From Mucilaginibacter sp. 14171R-50 (GTDB taxonomy: Bacteria > Bacteroidota > Bacteroidia > Sphingobacteriales > Sphingobacteriaceae): DNA of 64,000 nt. Below the pieces are notes generated by a model. It searched no databases. It worked only from the letters and a program-made list of their open reading frames with translations, and was not told the DNA's origin. Made by a program: the position numbers and the translations under genes. Below, piece after piece: positions 18,075-26,616 of the stretch. The stretch spans positions 2,232,001-2,296,000 of the forward strand of contig NZ_CP048115.1 of the NCBI RefSeq assembly GCF_010093045.1. The letters are read 5' to 3'. Numbering within the stretch: position 1 is the first letter of the stretch; each line of letters starts with the position of its first letter.

Positions 18075-18101
18075 AAAAGCCAGGCATCGCGCCAGGCTTT
18101 T
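18075..18101. terminator. Bidirectional hairpin terminator
   Basis: AAAAGCC (18075-18081) pairs with GGCTTTT (18095-18101); after one A-A mismatch GGC pairs with GCC around a five-base loop. T-rich flanks on both strands fit termination of the plus-strand transcript and of the response regulator gene read from the right. Confidence 0.65.
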
Positions 18102-18212
18102 CTTACCTAAACCTTATCACAATAGCACGAGATGTGCTAAGATTTTTAAAATACCTGTATTTTCCGCATTGTCAATACGTACTTTTAAGTCAGTGAACAA
18201 AAGCAAGATTGG

Positions 18213-18575
18213 TCAGCGTTTTTTTTGTTTTTTATTGAATGCTGTCACAAGAGCCAGGAACCTTTCAAAGGAATAGGGCTTGGCGATAATTTCTGCAACA
18301 TTCAATTGATAATCTTTTATCCTGCTTAAAAGTTCGGAAGTTGTAATCACAACTTTAACTGATGCAGGAATATGAGGAAGAAAAGCCGGCGCATTCATAG
18401 GGCTCATGTAGAAATCAAGAAAGACAAGATCCAATTCGCCGCTTTGTATTAACGGCAATGCCAACATTGGATCGGTAAAGGTAGCCACAAGTTCGACGAA
18501 CGGTATCCGGCTACAATACTCTCTCAATAAATCATTGCACGAATATTCATCATCGATCCCGATACATCTTATCAT
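18213..18575 (-). CDS. Receiver-only response regulator
   Basis: 120 residues, a single REC domain. Conserved elements: acidic pair DDE near residue 8-10, phosphoacceptor Asp in LDLVFLDFYM, switch Thr/Ser in VVITTSE, and the Lys in IIAKPYS. The DDE start and KPYS end match receivers of LytTR-type regulators, but the output domain is absent; the protein ends in a basic tail (NKKQKKR). It may act as a phosphate shuttle or by protein contact. No kinase lies beside it; the nearest is the LytS-type kinase at the left edge. Confidence 0.85.
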   Translation of the reverse strand: MIRCIGIDDEYSCNDLLREYCSRIPFVELVATFTDPMLALPLIQSGELDLVFLDFYMSPMNAPAFLPHIPASVKVVITTSELLSRIKDYQLNVAEIIAKPYSFERFLALVTAFNKKQKKR

Positions 18576-18683
18576 TTTACTTTCTTAACTCCTTTTAATA
18601 AAAATAGTCCTTTTTCAAGAAATATAAAATGATGCCATTGCAATTGGACAAAAATCATGACCTGAAGACGGAATTTGTCCGTA

Positions 18684-18737
18684 TGTCATCAAATTTACCC
18701 CTATTTAGTTACCGTAAACCCCTGATATAAGTATTTA
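18684..18737 (+). promoter_or_regulatory. Phased CCC direct-repeat element D
   Basis: ACCCCTATTTAGT, eight bases, AAACCCCTGAT and AAGTATTTA; CCCTATTT and CCCTGATA are 21 bases apart. Ungapped match to 5636-5689 at 44 of 54 positions. It ends 71 bases before the ATG of the gene at 18809. Confidence 0.55.
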
Positions 18738-18808
18738 TAGCTTTTCGCCGGCCACTTAATTTTGATGGTAAATTTTATTGTTTCAAAAACAAATTTTTAG
18801 CATCATTT

Positions 18809-19990
18809 ATGAACTTTATATCTATCCAACTGCGGCTATTTGTACAAGAGTCAATAGACCCTAAAAATTTTATCGGTAAGCATCTATCCACCTCAGAATT
18901 TAATAAATGGAAAAATTTCCTGGACAAAGAAGCAGCAGCCATACTTCTTTCAGTTACAGACTGGCAACAGGGCTTTCAGGAATATGATGAAAAGCACATC
19001 GAAAGTTTAATTACCGCGCTTGTTAATTTAAGCAATATGCTCAATTCCTACATGTTTAAAAGTCCACCTTTACTAAAAAATCATCCCCAGGCGCGGAGTA
19101 TCAAGGAACATTACTATTATTCACTTCATCTATTGGAAGGGCTCCTGTTGTCGCTGGGTGAATCCTTTCCGGGACCGGTAGCAAGCGTAAAAATATCACA
19201 GGCAAATCTACGAGCGGTGATACCCCGTTTAAAAGAAAAGTTTTATAAACTTTCTGATCATTTTAATGATTTGCCCATTGATAAAGAACTATTGGATATT
19301 GTGATACCCGGCCTGTCTGCGCTGATTTATAAAAGAGATATTACCTGGGAAGACACCAGGTACATCGCATCCCTGATGGATCTGTTGTTAAACGATTCTG
19401 AATTAGACAATAAAAAACTGGCCGACCTGCTGATCATTCACGACTTTAACATACAAGCGTTTTACCTCTATTACCTTCATAAGCTCAGAGAGCGCCTGGA
19501 TAACATTCCCGGCTTGCACGAACAAAGAGAAATGCTATTAGCAGAAAAAGACAGGCTTTATAACCTGACGACTGAAAAAGGACTGACCATGCCATCTAAG
19601 AACAGAAGTCTATTCATGGAACTGGGTGAATTTGTAAATGGTAAATATACCTTTGCCAAAAAAAGGGTTAAGTTACAACGGAGATTTATACGCGATACTA
19701 AGAACGCAAGAACAAATACGCGGTTCCTGATCAATTTACCAGTTCCGCAGTTTGGACTTTTCATTAGAATGCAAATTGAAAAAGGATTCCTGGCAAAAGA
19801 AAACCTTGGCGAGCTGTTCAAGTTTTTTGCCGGTCATTTTTACACACCAAACACTTTGTATATTTCTCCGGATAGTTTGCAAAAAAAATCCACCGATGTT
19901 GAATTTGCCACTGCGCAAAAACTAAAAGGACATCTGATCGGTATGATCAACTGGCTCAATACGAACTATAACCTCTCTAATTACAATTAG
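18809..19990 (+). CDS. Hypothetical protein, 393 residues
   Basis: Not recognised. Cytoplasmic-looking, predominantly alpha-helical, without signal peptide or clear enzyme motif. The C-terminal third is rich in basic residues (FAKKRVKLQRRFIRDTKNAR) and ends with a segment resembling a helical DNA- or protein-binding domain. Preceded by the phased-repeat element D, so it probably belongs to the same regulon as the Crp-type gene at 5777. Clean coding frame, so it is a real gene. Confidence 0.6.
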   Translation: MNFISIQLRLFVQESIDPKNFIGKHLSTSEFNKWKNFLDKEAAAILLSVTDWQQGFQEYDEKHIESLITALVNLSNMLNSYMFKSPPLLKNHPQARSIKEHYYYSLHLLEGLLLSLGESFPGPVASVKISQANLRAVIPRLKEKFYKLSDHFNDLPIDKELLDIVIPGLSALIYKRDITWEDTRYIASLMDLLLNDSELDNKKLADLLIIHDFNIQAFYLYYLHKLRERLDNIPGLHEQREMLLAEKDRLYNLTTEKGLTMPSKNRSLFMELGEFVNGKYTFAKKRVKLQRRFIRDTKNARTNTRFLINLPVPQFGLFIRMQIEKGFLAKENLGELFKFFAGHFYTPNTLYISPDSLQKKSTDVEFATAQKLKGHLIGMINWLNTNYNLSNYN

Positions 19991-20263
19991 TTAAAGGTGT
20001 GATTCCGGTTTACCCTGCATACCCAGTTCAACCCAATGCGCGATGAATGTACAAAAGGCTTAATGCCCTATTCTGTGCTGCCTTTTCTAAAGCCCGCATG
20101 TAAATAGCCTGTTTTTCAATCGGGACCACCGTCCAGGGCTAACCCCTGTCGCCAGCATAAATCGTAAGATTTAAAAACCATATTTATTGGAGATAAAGGA
20201 GTTAAAATGTAAATTCAGCGAGTTATCGCAATTCACCGGATCTAAGTCTTAACCAACCTATAA

Positions 20264-21694
20264 ATGCCTGTTAACGCCCCAGAAATAAAAGTTGATGTTG
20301 TTTCTTTTAATCAGCTGTTCAAAGGCAAAAAGTCGGTCATCATCCCGGAATACCAGCGGCCATACGAGTGGGGTAAATCAAAAACTGCCGAATTATTAAA
20401 CGACCTTAAAGAGTATTTTCTCGATACCGAACCGCAATCACCCTATTATATGGGTACTGTGCTTTTTTATTACGACCAAAAAAATAAAAATTTCGAAATC
20501 ATCGACGGACAGCAACGCATTACCACGCTGCTGATCTTAAAAAACATTATTCATAAATCAGTTGCAGAAAACGAGAACATCGTATATAATTCGCATATGT
20601 CATTTGCAGCGATCCGGGAAACTACGGAGTACGCGAAAAGCGAAGAACCTCTGCTGAAGCGCCTGGCTGAAAAAAACTTTTTAAACCAGCTTGAATTTAC
20701 GGAGGTGATCACTTATTCACAGGATGATTCATTCGCCTTTTTTGATACCCAAAACAACCGTGGGGTTTCATTAGGCGCAACTGATTTTTTAAAGGCTTAT
20801 CATTTAAGGGAGATCACTTCGACCAAATTGCAGGAGGCCAATGCTGTTAAATGGGAAAGCGCGGCGGTAAAGTGGGAAGATGGCGATTTCCTGAATTTTC
20901 TGTTTAATAAAATACTTTTCAGGGCCAGGGCATGGAAAAGTAAGAATACACCTTTTGAAAATAAGGATGCCGTATTGGATGCGTTTCAAAAGAATACCAT
21001 CAAGCCGGATCAGGACACGACCTACCCGCTCTTTTCAAACAACCAGAACAGGCAGGCAACCTACCGGACCTATAATGAAGATGGTCAATTTACTACCGCC
21101 TTAAACGGGGAAAAGAAAACGGAACCAGCGCAATTCCCATTCAATCTCAGGCAGCCGGTTTACAAAGGCCTCAACTTCTTTCATTACACTGAAAAATATG
21201 TGGCCATCCACGAGCGCATTTTTGGAAACAAGGAATTAAAATCAGGGGAACTCGCAGAAGTCCTTCATTTTTACAATGAAGTTTATAGCGATGACATGTC
21301 CGTTTATTTGAGGCATCTTTTCAAGCTGGCTATCATCATGTATTATGACGTATTCGAGGAAAATCAGCTATTGAAATTCGCCTACCATCTAGATTATTTA
21401 TTGGGAAGCATCAGGATCGGCAAATCCCTGGTCAAAAAGGAATCCGCGCAAAAATGCTTTACAGAACCTGATTACAATTTGCTGGATATCATAGCCTATG
21501 CGTATGCTCCGGAAGAAGTCACCCGGTTTTTAAAGGAATTACCAAAGCTTGAAGATATTTACCAGCGCATTTATAAAAAGGAACAGGAATTGCCAAAGGA
21601 GGGCGTACAAACCAGGTACAGGGGACGGGTTGTCAATTATTTTGAAAAAACAAAAAAGGATTTTAAATACCGTAAACAATGGTTAGATGAGTAA
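20264..21694 (+). CDS. DUF262-domain protein (GmrSD-type), nuclease half not seen
   Basis: 476 residues. DUF262/ParB-like nucleotide-hydrolysing domain in residues ~8-200: IIPEYQRPYEWGKSKTAELL, FEIIDGQQRITTLLIL (the DGQQR motif) and NNRGVSLGATDFLKAYHL. The C-terminal half lacks the HxxP and HNH-like residues of DUF1524, so it is probably a partner without its own nuclease. Its stop overlaps the start of the next DUF262 gene by 8 bases, indicating translational coupling. Known GmrSD proteins restrict DNA with modified cytosines; here that is inference from family. Confidence 0.85.
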   Translation: MPVNAPEIKVDVVSFNQLFKGKKSVIIPEYQRPYEWGKSKTAELLNDLKEYFLDTEPQSPYYMGTVLFYYDQKNKNFEIIDGQQRITTLLILKNIIHKSVAENENIVYNSHMSFAAIRETTEYAKSEEPLLKRLAEKNFLNQLEFTEVITYSQDDSFAFFDTQNNRGVSLGATDFLKAYHLREITSTKLQEANAVKWESAAVKWEDGDFLNFLFNKILFRARAWKSKNTPFENKDAVLDAFQKNTIKPDQDTTYPLFSNNQNRQATYRTYNEDGQFTTALNGEKKTEPAQFPFNLRQPVYKGLNFFHYTEKYVAIHERIFGNKELKSGELAEVLHFYNEVYSDDMSVYLRHLFKLAIIMYYDVFEENQLLKFAYHLDYLLGSIRIGKSLVKKESAQKCFTEPDYNLLDIIAYAYAPEEVTRFLKELPKLEDIYQRIYKKEQELPKEGVQTRYRGRVVNYFEKTKKDFKYRKQWLDE

Positions 21695-23639
21695 TAGTGT
21701 TGCATCAGGGATTTTCTCGATAAACGATATTATAGCAACGGACACCATCTATAATATTCCAAGGTACCAACGCTTATACGTCTGGACCAATGACCAGGTA
21801 ACAACATTACTGGAAGATATCCAGCACGCCTGTTTTACCGAAAGGCCTTTGTTTTATTTGGGGGGTGTGCTCATCGTGAGGACATCTGATACGCTCCCGC
21901 ACTTTGACCTGATCGACGGGCAGCAACGTTTTACAACCTTATGGCTGCTCTGCCTTACGCTCGGAATGGAGTTATCGGGTTTTTTAGAGGTTGAGGAAAA
22001 ATCCCGTCTGACCTTTTCCATCAGGGAAGATGTTACCCGTTATTTTGATGCGATCCGAAAAAACAAAGAATTTAAAGGAAAGCTGAACGGGCAACTGGAA
22101 GCCGGCAGCCTGACTAAGATCATCTATGCCAAAAACCTGATCAGGGGCTTCGTCGCCACAGAATTTAAAGATCAACCCGAACGGCTTGAAAAATTCCGAA
22201 ACTATATCAGGTACCAGGTCAAAGTGATCATTAGCACGGTGCCGGTGAAAACGAATCTGAATAAGTTATTCGAGGTCATTAATAACCGTGGACTACAGTT
22301 ACAGCATCATGAGATCTTAAAGTCATTTATCCTCTCAAAAATCACAAGCGATAAAAAGGTAAGGATTCGGTACGGTAAGATCTGGAACGCCTGCGCGGAT
22401 ATGACCGACTATATTGAAAGGAATCTGTATTATGAAGCCAGCCGCAGTGTTGTCGAATTTTATAACCTACATAATGGCCAATTTGACTTTGCCGGGCTCC
22501 TTAGAATAATGGATGGCAAGGATACAGTTGCTTCCCCAATGACGTTATCTGCGATCATCGAATCCAGGCCTCCCAAAAATAACGAGTTTAAAACACCGAG
22601 GGAATTAGAGGAACATCCGGAAACCAAAGATGATGAATATGAGAATGTAAGGAGCATCCTGACCTTTCCGCAATTGTTGCAGCACACGCTCCGAATCTAT
22701 CTGTTCAGATCGGGCAAAAAAGATATTCCCCAAATTACAGAAAAAGACCTGTTGGTTAGTTTCGCCGCCTTCCTAAAGGATCTGACGGAAAAAGAAGCGC
22801 TGGCTTTTATTGAACTGCTTTTTAAGATCAGGGTACGCTTTGATAAGCATGTGATCAAATGGGTAACCACATCGCCGAATACGGAAACACACCTGATCAA
22901 ACCCTTGCAAAAGCAAAGAAAAAAGGCCTATAGCCAAACCTTTTACTTTCGCAGGGAGAAACCCTCAGGCAGTGATGCGTTTACCTTGCTGCAAAGTATG
23001 CTTTATCATTCGCAGCAAAAAACAACATTGCACTGGCTGACCCCATTTCTTTATAAAATGCTATCCACAGAAAACAGGGACGAACTCCTGATCTACCTGC
23101 AAAAGCTGGATAATGCGATGTTTTGTACCAAAGACCCTGACGAATTAATGAAAAGGAGCTGGAAATACCTCGGCAAAGAAGTCAAGGTCGCCCCGGAGGC
23201 TATTAATCTGGAAGCTCTCAAAAAGTCTGACGGTACGGGTTTTTGGCATTATTGGTTCTATAAGTTGGAATACGTGTTATGGTTTATGGAGCGACAACTT
23301 CATCCCGACTGGCGAAATTTCAAAATGATCTCGAAAAATTCAATTGAGCATGTTTCACCGCAAAGCCAAAAACGCCAGGATTTCAATACCGTAAGCAAGG
23401 CCTGTCTTAACACTTTCGGGAATTTAGCCTTAGTTACCCGGAATATCAACTCGGAATACGGTCATAACGAGTATAATGTCAAACAGCGCAAGTTCTTAAA
23501 TAACAAGAAGGATAACCGCCTGGACTCGCTAAAACTTGACCTTATCTATGCCAGCGATGAATGGTCCGATGATCTTTGCAACGCACACAATTTAAAGATG
23601 CAGCAGGTGATGAAAGATTATGTCGAAAAATATACCTGA
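21687..23639 (+). CDS. GmrSD-like restriction protein (DUF262 + DUF1524)
   Basis: 650 residues. N-terminal DUF262: IPRYQRLYVWTNDQVTTLLE, FDLIDGQQRFTTLWLL, NNRGLQLQHHEILKSFIL. The C-terminal part (~560-630) has a DUF1524 HNH-type signature: IEHVSPQ, then NTFGNLALVTRNINSEYGH and YNVKQRKF. Probable NTP-dependent nuclease acting on foreign, likely modified, DNA. Coupled to the upstream DUF262-only gene; together they look like a two-protein variant. It ends one base before the convergent 89-residue gene. Confidence 0.87.
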   Translation: MSNSVASGIFSINDIIATDTIYNIPRYQRLYVWTNDQVTTLLEDIQHACFTERPLFYLGGVLIVRTSDTLPHFDLIDGQQRFTTLWLLCLTLGMELSGFLEVEEKSRLTFSIREDVTRYFDAIRKNKEFKGKLNGQLEAGSLTKIIYAKNLIRGFVATEFKDQPERLEKFRNYIRYQVKVIISTVPVKTNLNKLFEVINNRGLQLQHHEILKSFILSKITSDKKVRIRYGKIWNACADMTDYIERNLYYEASRSVVEFYNLHNGQFDFAGLLRIMDGKDTVASPMTLSAIIESRPPKNNEFKTPRELEEHPETKDDEYENVRSILTFPQLLQHTLRIYLFRSGKKDIPQITEKDLLVSFAAFLKDLTEKEALAFIELLFKIRVRFDKHVIKWVTTSPNTETHLIKPLQKQRKKAYSQTFYFRREKPSGSDAFTLLQSMLYHSQQKTTLHWLTPFLYKMLSTENRDELLIYLQKLDNAMFCTKDPDELMKRSWKYLGKEVKVAPEAINLEALKKSDGTGFWHYWFYKLEYVLWFMERQLHPDWRNFKMISKNSIEHVSPQSQKRQDFNTVSKACLNTFGNLALVTRNINSEYGHNEYNVKQRKFLNNKKDNRLDSLKLDLIYASDEWSDDLCNAHNLKMQQVMKDYVEKYT

Positions 23640-23909
23640 TCAAAGCTGTTCAAAATACCAGCTCCGGTTTATTTCATTCCTTACCACAGCGCAATGGTGT
23701 AAAAGCTCCAGTTGATTTTCCGCATCGAGTTCCCTTAAAAGATCGCGGATCGGTTTGCCTGCCCTGACATCTTTACTAAAAATTCCCTTTTCAATAAACA
23801 GGGGCATAAAGTTTTTCGCCAAATCAGATTTCACTTCAGGATGCGCTAAAAAATAGTCCCGGACAATCTGATCGATCCTGCCGGTTAAATGAATTTTCTT
23901 ATCGTCCAT
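23640..23909 (-). CDS. Hypothetical protein, 89 residues
   Basis: Not recognised. Start chosen at ATG 23909 (MDDKKIHLTG); the open frame runs to 24023 but would overlap the divergent DUF2971 start. Helical, charged, soluble (RIDQIVRDYFLAHPEVKSDL; IRDLLRELDAENQLELLHHC). Its stop abuts the stop of the GmrSD-like gene with no gap, and it is divergent from the DUF2971 gene, so it is probably part of the same defence cassette. Confidence 0.55.
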   Translation of the reverse strand: MDDKKIHLTGRIDQIVRDYFLAHPEVKSDLAKNFMPLFIEKGIFSKDVRAGKPIRDLLRELDAENQLELLHHCAVVRNEINRSWYFEQL

Positions 23910-23973
23910 AAATGTTTTAGCTTTAGTGGTAAGAAACCCCGCTGAATCAAATTTAGCTATAAATCTATAAAAT

Positions 23974-24723
23974 ATGCATAAGGACCATTCAAGTTTACCG
24001 GTAGAAGATGCCAGCACGACCATTTTCCGGTATATGGATTTCGTATCCTTCTATTCTTTGCTCGTCAATCAATCGTTGTTTTTTAAACGCCTGGATAAAT
24101 ATACTGATGTACTTGAAGGCCAGTTATTCGATGAAACTGTGAATGAATATTTCGAGTTCCGAAAGAATATTGACCCTTATGCTTCGGACGAGGAGGCCAA
24201 AACATGGACTAATAACGAGGCAGAAAATATCAGACTTTATAAGGCATGGACTTTATCCAATTCATGGAATATTGCAGAAGATGAAAATTACGCCATGTGG
24301 AAAATATACCTGCGCGGTTATACCGAGGGTGTTGCCATCAGAACCACGGTTGGGAAATTAAAAGAACAACTGGACAACAATAAAGATTTTGAATTTTACT
24401 CCGGCCGCGTGAAATACGGGGCCGTACCCAAAAATGATGTAAATCAGTTTACGATCTCGACAAACAAAAGGCAGCCTTATACTTATGAGAATGAATACAG
24501 GGCTATCGTACTTCACCAGTTTGTGCCGGATAACGATAGAAGACACGCAAAATGGACTGTCGGTGCCGAAGTAAAGGTGGATGTAAAAGAGCTGATCGAC
24601 CTGATCTATATTTCTCCATTTTCAACCCCTTGGTTTCTGAACCTGTTGAAAAGAGCACTCAGCGATCATCTGCCCGGATTTGACCACGACCATATCGTAT
24701 ATTCCAAAATACAGGATTCATAA
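23974..24723 (+). CDS. DUF2971-domain protein
   Basis: 249 residues. Family features: FRYMDFVSFYSLLVNQSLFF, FKRLDKYTDVLEG, a YKAWTLSNSWNIAEDENYAM block and EYRAIV near residue 175. DUF2971 proteins are often found in defence islands, but their biochemical activity is not established. Divergent from the 89-residue gene with a 64-base shared promoter region. Followed by a perfect 12-bp hairpin. Confidence 0.82.
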   Translation: MHKDHSSLPVEDASTTIFRYMDFVSFYSLLVNQSLFFKRLDKYTDVLEGQLFDETVNEYFEFRKNIDPYASDEEAKTWTNNEAENIRLYKAWTLSNSWNIAEDENYAMWKIYLRGYTEGVAIRTTVGKLKEQLDNNKDFEFYSGRVKYGAVPKNDVNQFTISTNKRQPYTYENEYRAIVLHQFVPDNDRRHAKWTVGAEVKVDVKELIDLIYISPFSTPWFLNLLKRALSDHLPGFDHDHIVYSKIQDS

Positions 24724-24750
24724 AACCTTAAAAAAACTGTCATAAACAGG

Positions 24751-24799
24751 AGCGCCGCAGGTTTAAAAAGTCCCTAACGGAAAATAGACCTGCGGCGCT
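24751..24799. terminator. Strong 12-bp inverted repeat, probable terminator
   Basis: AGCGCCGCAGGT (24751-24762) pairs perfectly with ACCTGCGGCGCT (24788-24799) around a 25-base loop. It lies 28 bases after the DUF2971 stop. No long T run follows, so termination is likely but not certain. Confidence 0.5.
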
Positions 24800-24800
24800 T

Positions 24801-24821
24801 GGCCCCGGCTGAGCCGGGGCC
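24801..24821. repeat. GC-only 9-bp hairpin at module edge
   Basis: GGCCCCGGC-TGA-GCCGGGGCC, directly after the 12-bp repeat. The pair of hairpins sits where the defence genes give way to the PRTRC module. The remaining 24822-25028 has no intact gene; on the minus strand short stretches (e.g. IEGMTYEELAKSTRRW) look like a decayed reading frame. Confidence 0.45.
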
Positions 24822-25028
24822 GACCGGCATTTTGCCTAACTAACCATCTCCTGGTACTTTTGGCAAGTTCCTCGTAGGTCATTCCTTCGATATTAATAAT
24901 AAAAGAATAACAGGGCGCTTCAATCCCTTTTGTTCGCTTTCCATCAGCCCGACAATTTCTTTTGCAGTCACCAACTTTGCTAATAAAGACAGTTCCCTGA
25001 AATATATACTTTCAGCGCTTTCTCACAG

Positions 25029-25475
25029 TTAAGGCTTTGGGATGGGTCGAGGCAAAGTAGCTGACCCGAGCGAATAATGCTGGCGAAAACTCAATAACTT
25101 GTTTAAGAATGCCGCACCAGTGCCGGGGTTCTCCTTATCCAATTCATCGGCTTCCCGCTGTTCTGCATAGAGCAGCTTATCCCAATCCTCGTATTGGTGA
25201 TAGCACAAACGCCGGTTAAAATGGTGGTATTCGATTTCCTCCCGGTTCATCGTGCGGGAAAGAAAGGGGAATGCCGTATGCAAACCCATCGGCCTGCGGT
25301 TTCTGTCACGCCATAACTCGGCATGCATAAACACGTAGATGCGTGGCGGGTATTTGGTTTGCGGCTTATAGTAATAATCCACCCTGCCGGAAGTTTTGCG
25401 GGGCAGTGCATTCATACGGTCATATTCAGCCTTTTCACTGGCTGTCATCACATAACCTTCTTTTATTTTAATCAT
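25029..25475 (-). CDS. Hypothetical protein of the PRTRC module, 148 residues
   Basis: Not recognised. Basic, aromatic-rich soluble protein (VDYYYKPQTKYPPRIYVFMH; AELWRDRNRRPMGLHTAFPF; HHFNRRLCYHQYEDWDKLLY). Last gene of the minus-strand PRTRC run. Separated from its upstream neighbour by 143 bases that fold into two hairpins. Typical accessory gene of Bacteroidota mobile elements; function unknown. Confidence 0.55.
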   Translation of the reverse strand: MIKIKEGYVMTASEKAEYDRMNALPRKTSGRVDYYYKPQTKYPPRIYVFMHAELWRDRNRRPMGLHTAFPFLSRTMNREEIEYHHFNRRLCYHQYEDWDKLLYAEQREADELDKENPGTGAAFLNKLLSFRQHYSLGSATLPRPIPKP

Positions 25476-25508
25476 AGCAGTAATATTTGAAATATGCCTG
25501 TGTTTCGG

Positions 25509-25543
25509 TAAAGCAATCGTGGGCGAAGTCCCGCTTTGCTTTA
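25509..25543. repeat. Stem-loop in PRTRC intercistronic gap
   Basis: TAAAGCAA (25509-25516) pairs with TTGCTTTA (25536-25543); inside it GGG pairs with CCC around CGAAGT. First of two hairpins between the 60- and 148-residue genes. Confidence 0.5.
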
Positions 25544-25565
25544 TGGAAAGTCAGGCGACCCAACA

Positions 25566-25612
25566 CGCCGGACTGCCTGTTGCGGATAAAAGGAGCAAGT
25601 GGCAGGACGGCG
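25566..25612. ncRNA. 47-nt hairpin with tandem GA/GA step
   Basis: CGCCG-GA-CTGCC-TG-TTGC at 25566-25583 pairs with GCAA-GT-GGCAG-GA-CGGCG at 25595-25612, leaving an 11-base loop. Fourteen base pairs are interrupted symmetrically by GA/GA and TG/GT steps (read on the plus strand). It overlaps nothing coding and looks like a selected RNA or DNA structure. Confidence 0.4.
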
Positions 25613-25618
25613 CGCGAT

Positions 25619-25801
25619 TTATTCATCTTTCAGCCTGAGTAATTTTTGGTAAACATCATCCCAATAGCCCTGCAACCCCTCATCCAGTTTTTTGAATGAG
25701 GGGTCGGTATGGCGGTAATGGCGGTAATCGTCAGCCTGCATTATGGCCAGTTCCAAATCGGTTACGGCAATTTCCTTACCTTTTAAATCAATGATTTTCA
25801 T
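25619..25801 (-). CDS. Small PRTRC-associated protein, 60 residues
   Basis: Start at ATG 25801 (MKIIDLKGKEIAVTDLELAI); the longer open frame overlaps the ThiF gene and is unlikely. Short acidic protein with DYRHYRHTDPSF and a helical end. It follows the ThiF stop by 11 bases. Similar short genes accompany PRTRC ThiF in Bacteroidota elements; function unknown. Confidence 0.55.
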   Translation of the reverse strand: MKIIDLKGKEIAVTDLELAIMQADDYRHYRHTDPSFKKLDEGLQGYWDDVYQKLLRLKDE

Positions 25802-25812
25802 AAGCGAAGTTT

Positions 25813-26616
25813 TTAGGCAACTTTTAATGGTGTGGTCTTGAATTTCTTGATGTTCAGGAATACGCCACGGTATTCGATCATGCCATCGGATAGCAACTGC
25901 CACAGTAACTCCCCGCCGTTGACGGCCAAAGCAGTGTTGACAAACAAATCCTGTTTCTTTAAGGCTTCGGCCTGTGAACAGCTTGGCTCATCGTGGTCGT
26001 CCACTTCTTCCAAAAGCTGTTTAAATTCATCGGTGATTTTAGGCAGGTTGGCAACGGTGCGGAAACGTTCCGAGTCGGGCTGTTTAATTTCGGTCAGCGT
26101 GGCTAACAGTAATTGCCCTGTATAACGGCTGTTGCCTAAATCCATCCAGTAAAATGGTTGCGCACGGTCGTTACGGCTTTGATTGCCTACTTTCCGTAAA
26201 GCGTTGGCAATGTCAAAACGTGCGCTCACCGTATCTACACAGGTAATGTAAATATTAGCCTTTCCTAATGAGGGTAACAAGTGTAATGTTTTTGTGCCGA
26301 ACCGTTCGGGTATTGCTTTCCAGTTCGTGCCACTGGACAGGTTGATACGGTTTATCAGAATAACGGATTTGAAATGCCCGATTTCCGAGGGGGCGAACAT
26401 TTGCCGTCCCCTGTTGGCTTCCGTGATAATATCATCGTCAAATACGTTCACCTGCAGACCGGGGCGACCGAACGCCTGTAAAGAAATGTGTATCCTGACG
26501 AGTTCAGTCAATATCCTGTGGCCTGTACCTCCTGCACCGATCAGGTTAACGGTTACGGGGTTGGTCGGGTCAATCAGGCAATTAGCGGTAAAATGTATGG
26601 CGGGTAAATTTTTCAT
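25813..26616 (-). CDS. PRTRC system ThiF-family protein
   Basis: 267 residues. Rossmann-type E1-like fold: NLIGAGGTGHRILTELVRIH (nucleotide-binding GxGGxG), VNVFDDDIITEANRGRQMF and the second-strand region IYITCVDTVSARFDIANAL. The PRTRC ThiF family is an adenylyltransferase-like component of a conserved plasmid module; no ubiquitin-like partner is known for certain. Its start overlaps the PRTRC B stop by 4 bases. Confidence 0.88.
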   Translation of the reverse strand: MKNLPAIHFTANCLIDPTNPVTVNLIGAGGTGHRILTELVRIHISLQAFGRPGLQVNVFDDDIITEANRGRQMFAPSEIGHFKSVILINRINLSSGTNWKAIPERFGTKTLHLLPSLGKANIYITCVDTVSARFDIANALRKVGNQSRNDRAQPFYWMDLGNSRYTGQLLLATLTEIKQPDSERFRTVANLPKITDEFKQLLEEVDDHDEPSCSQAEALKKQDLFVNTALAVNGGELLWQLLSDGMIEYRGVFLNIKKFKTTPLKVA

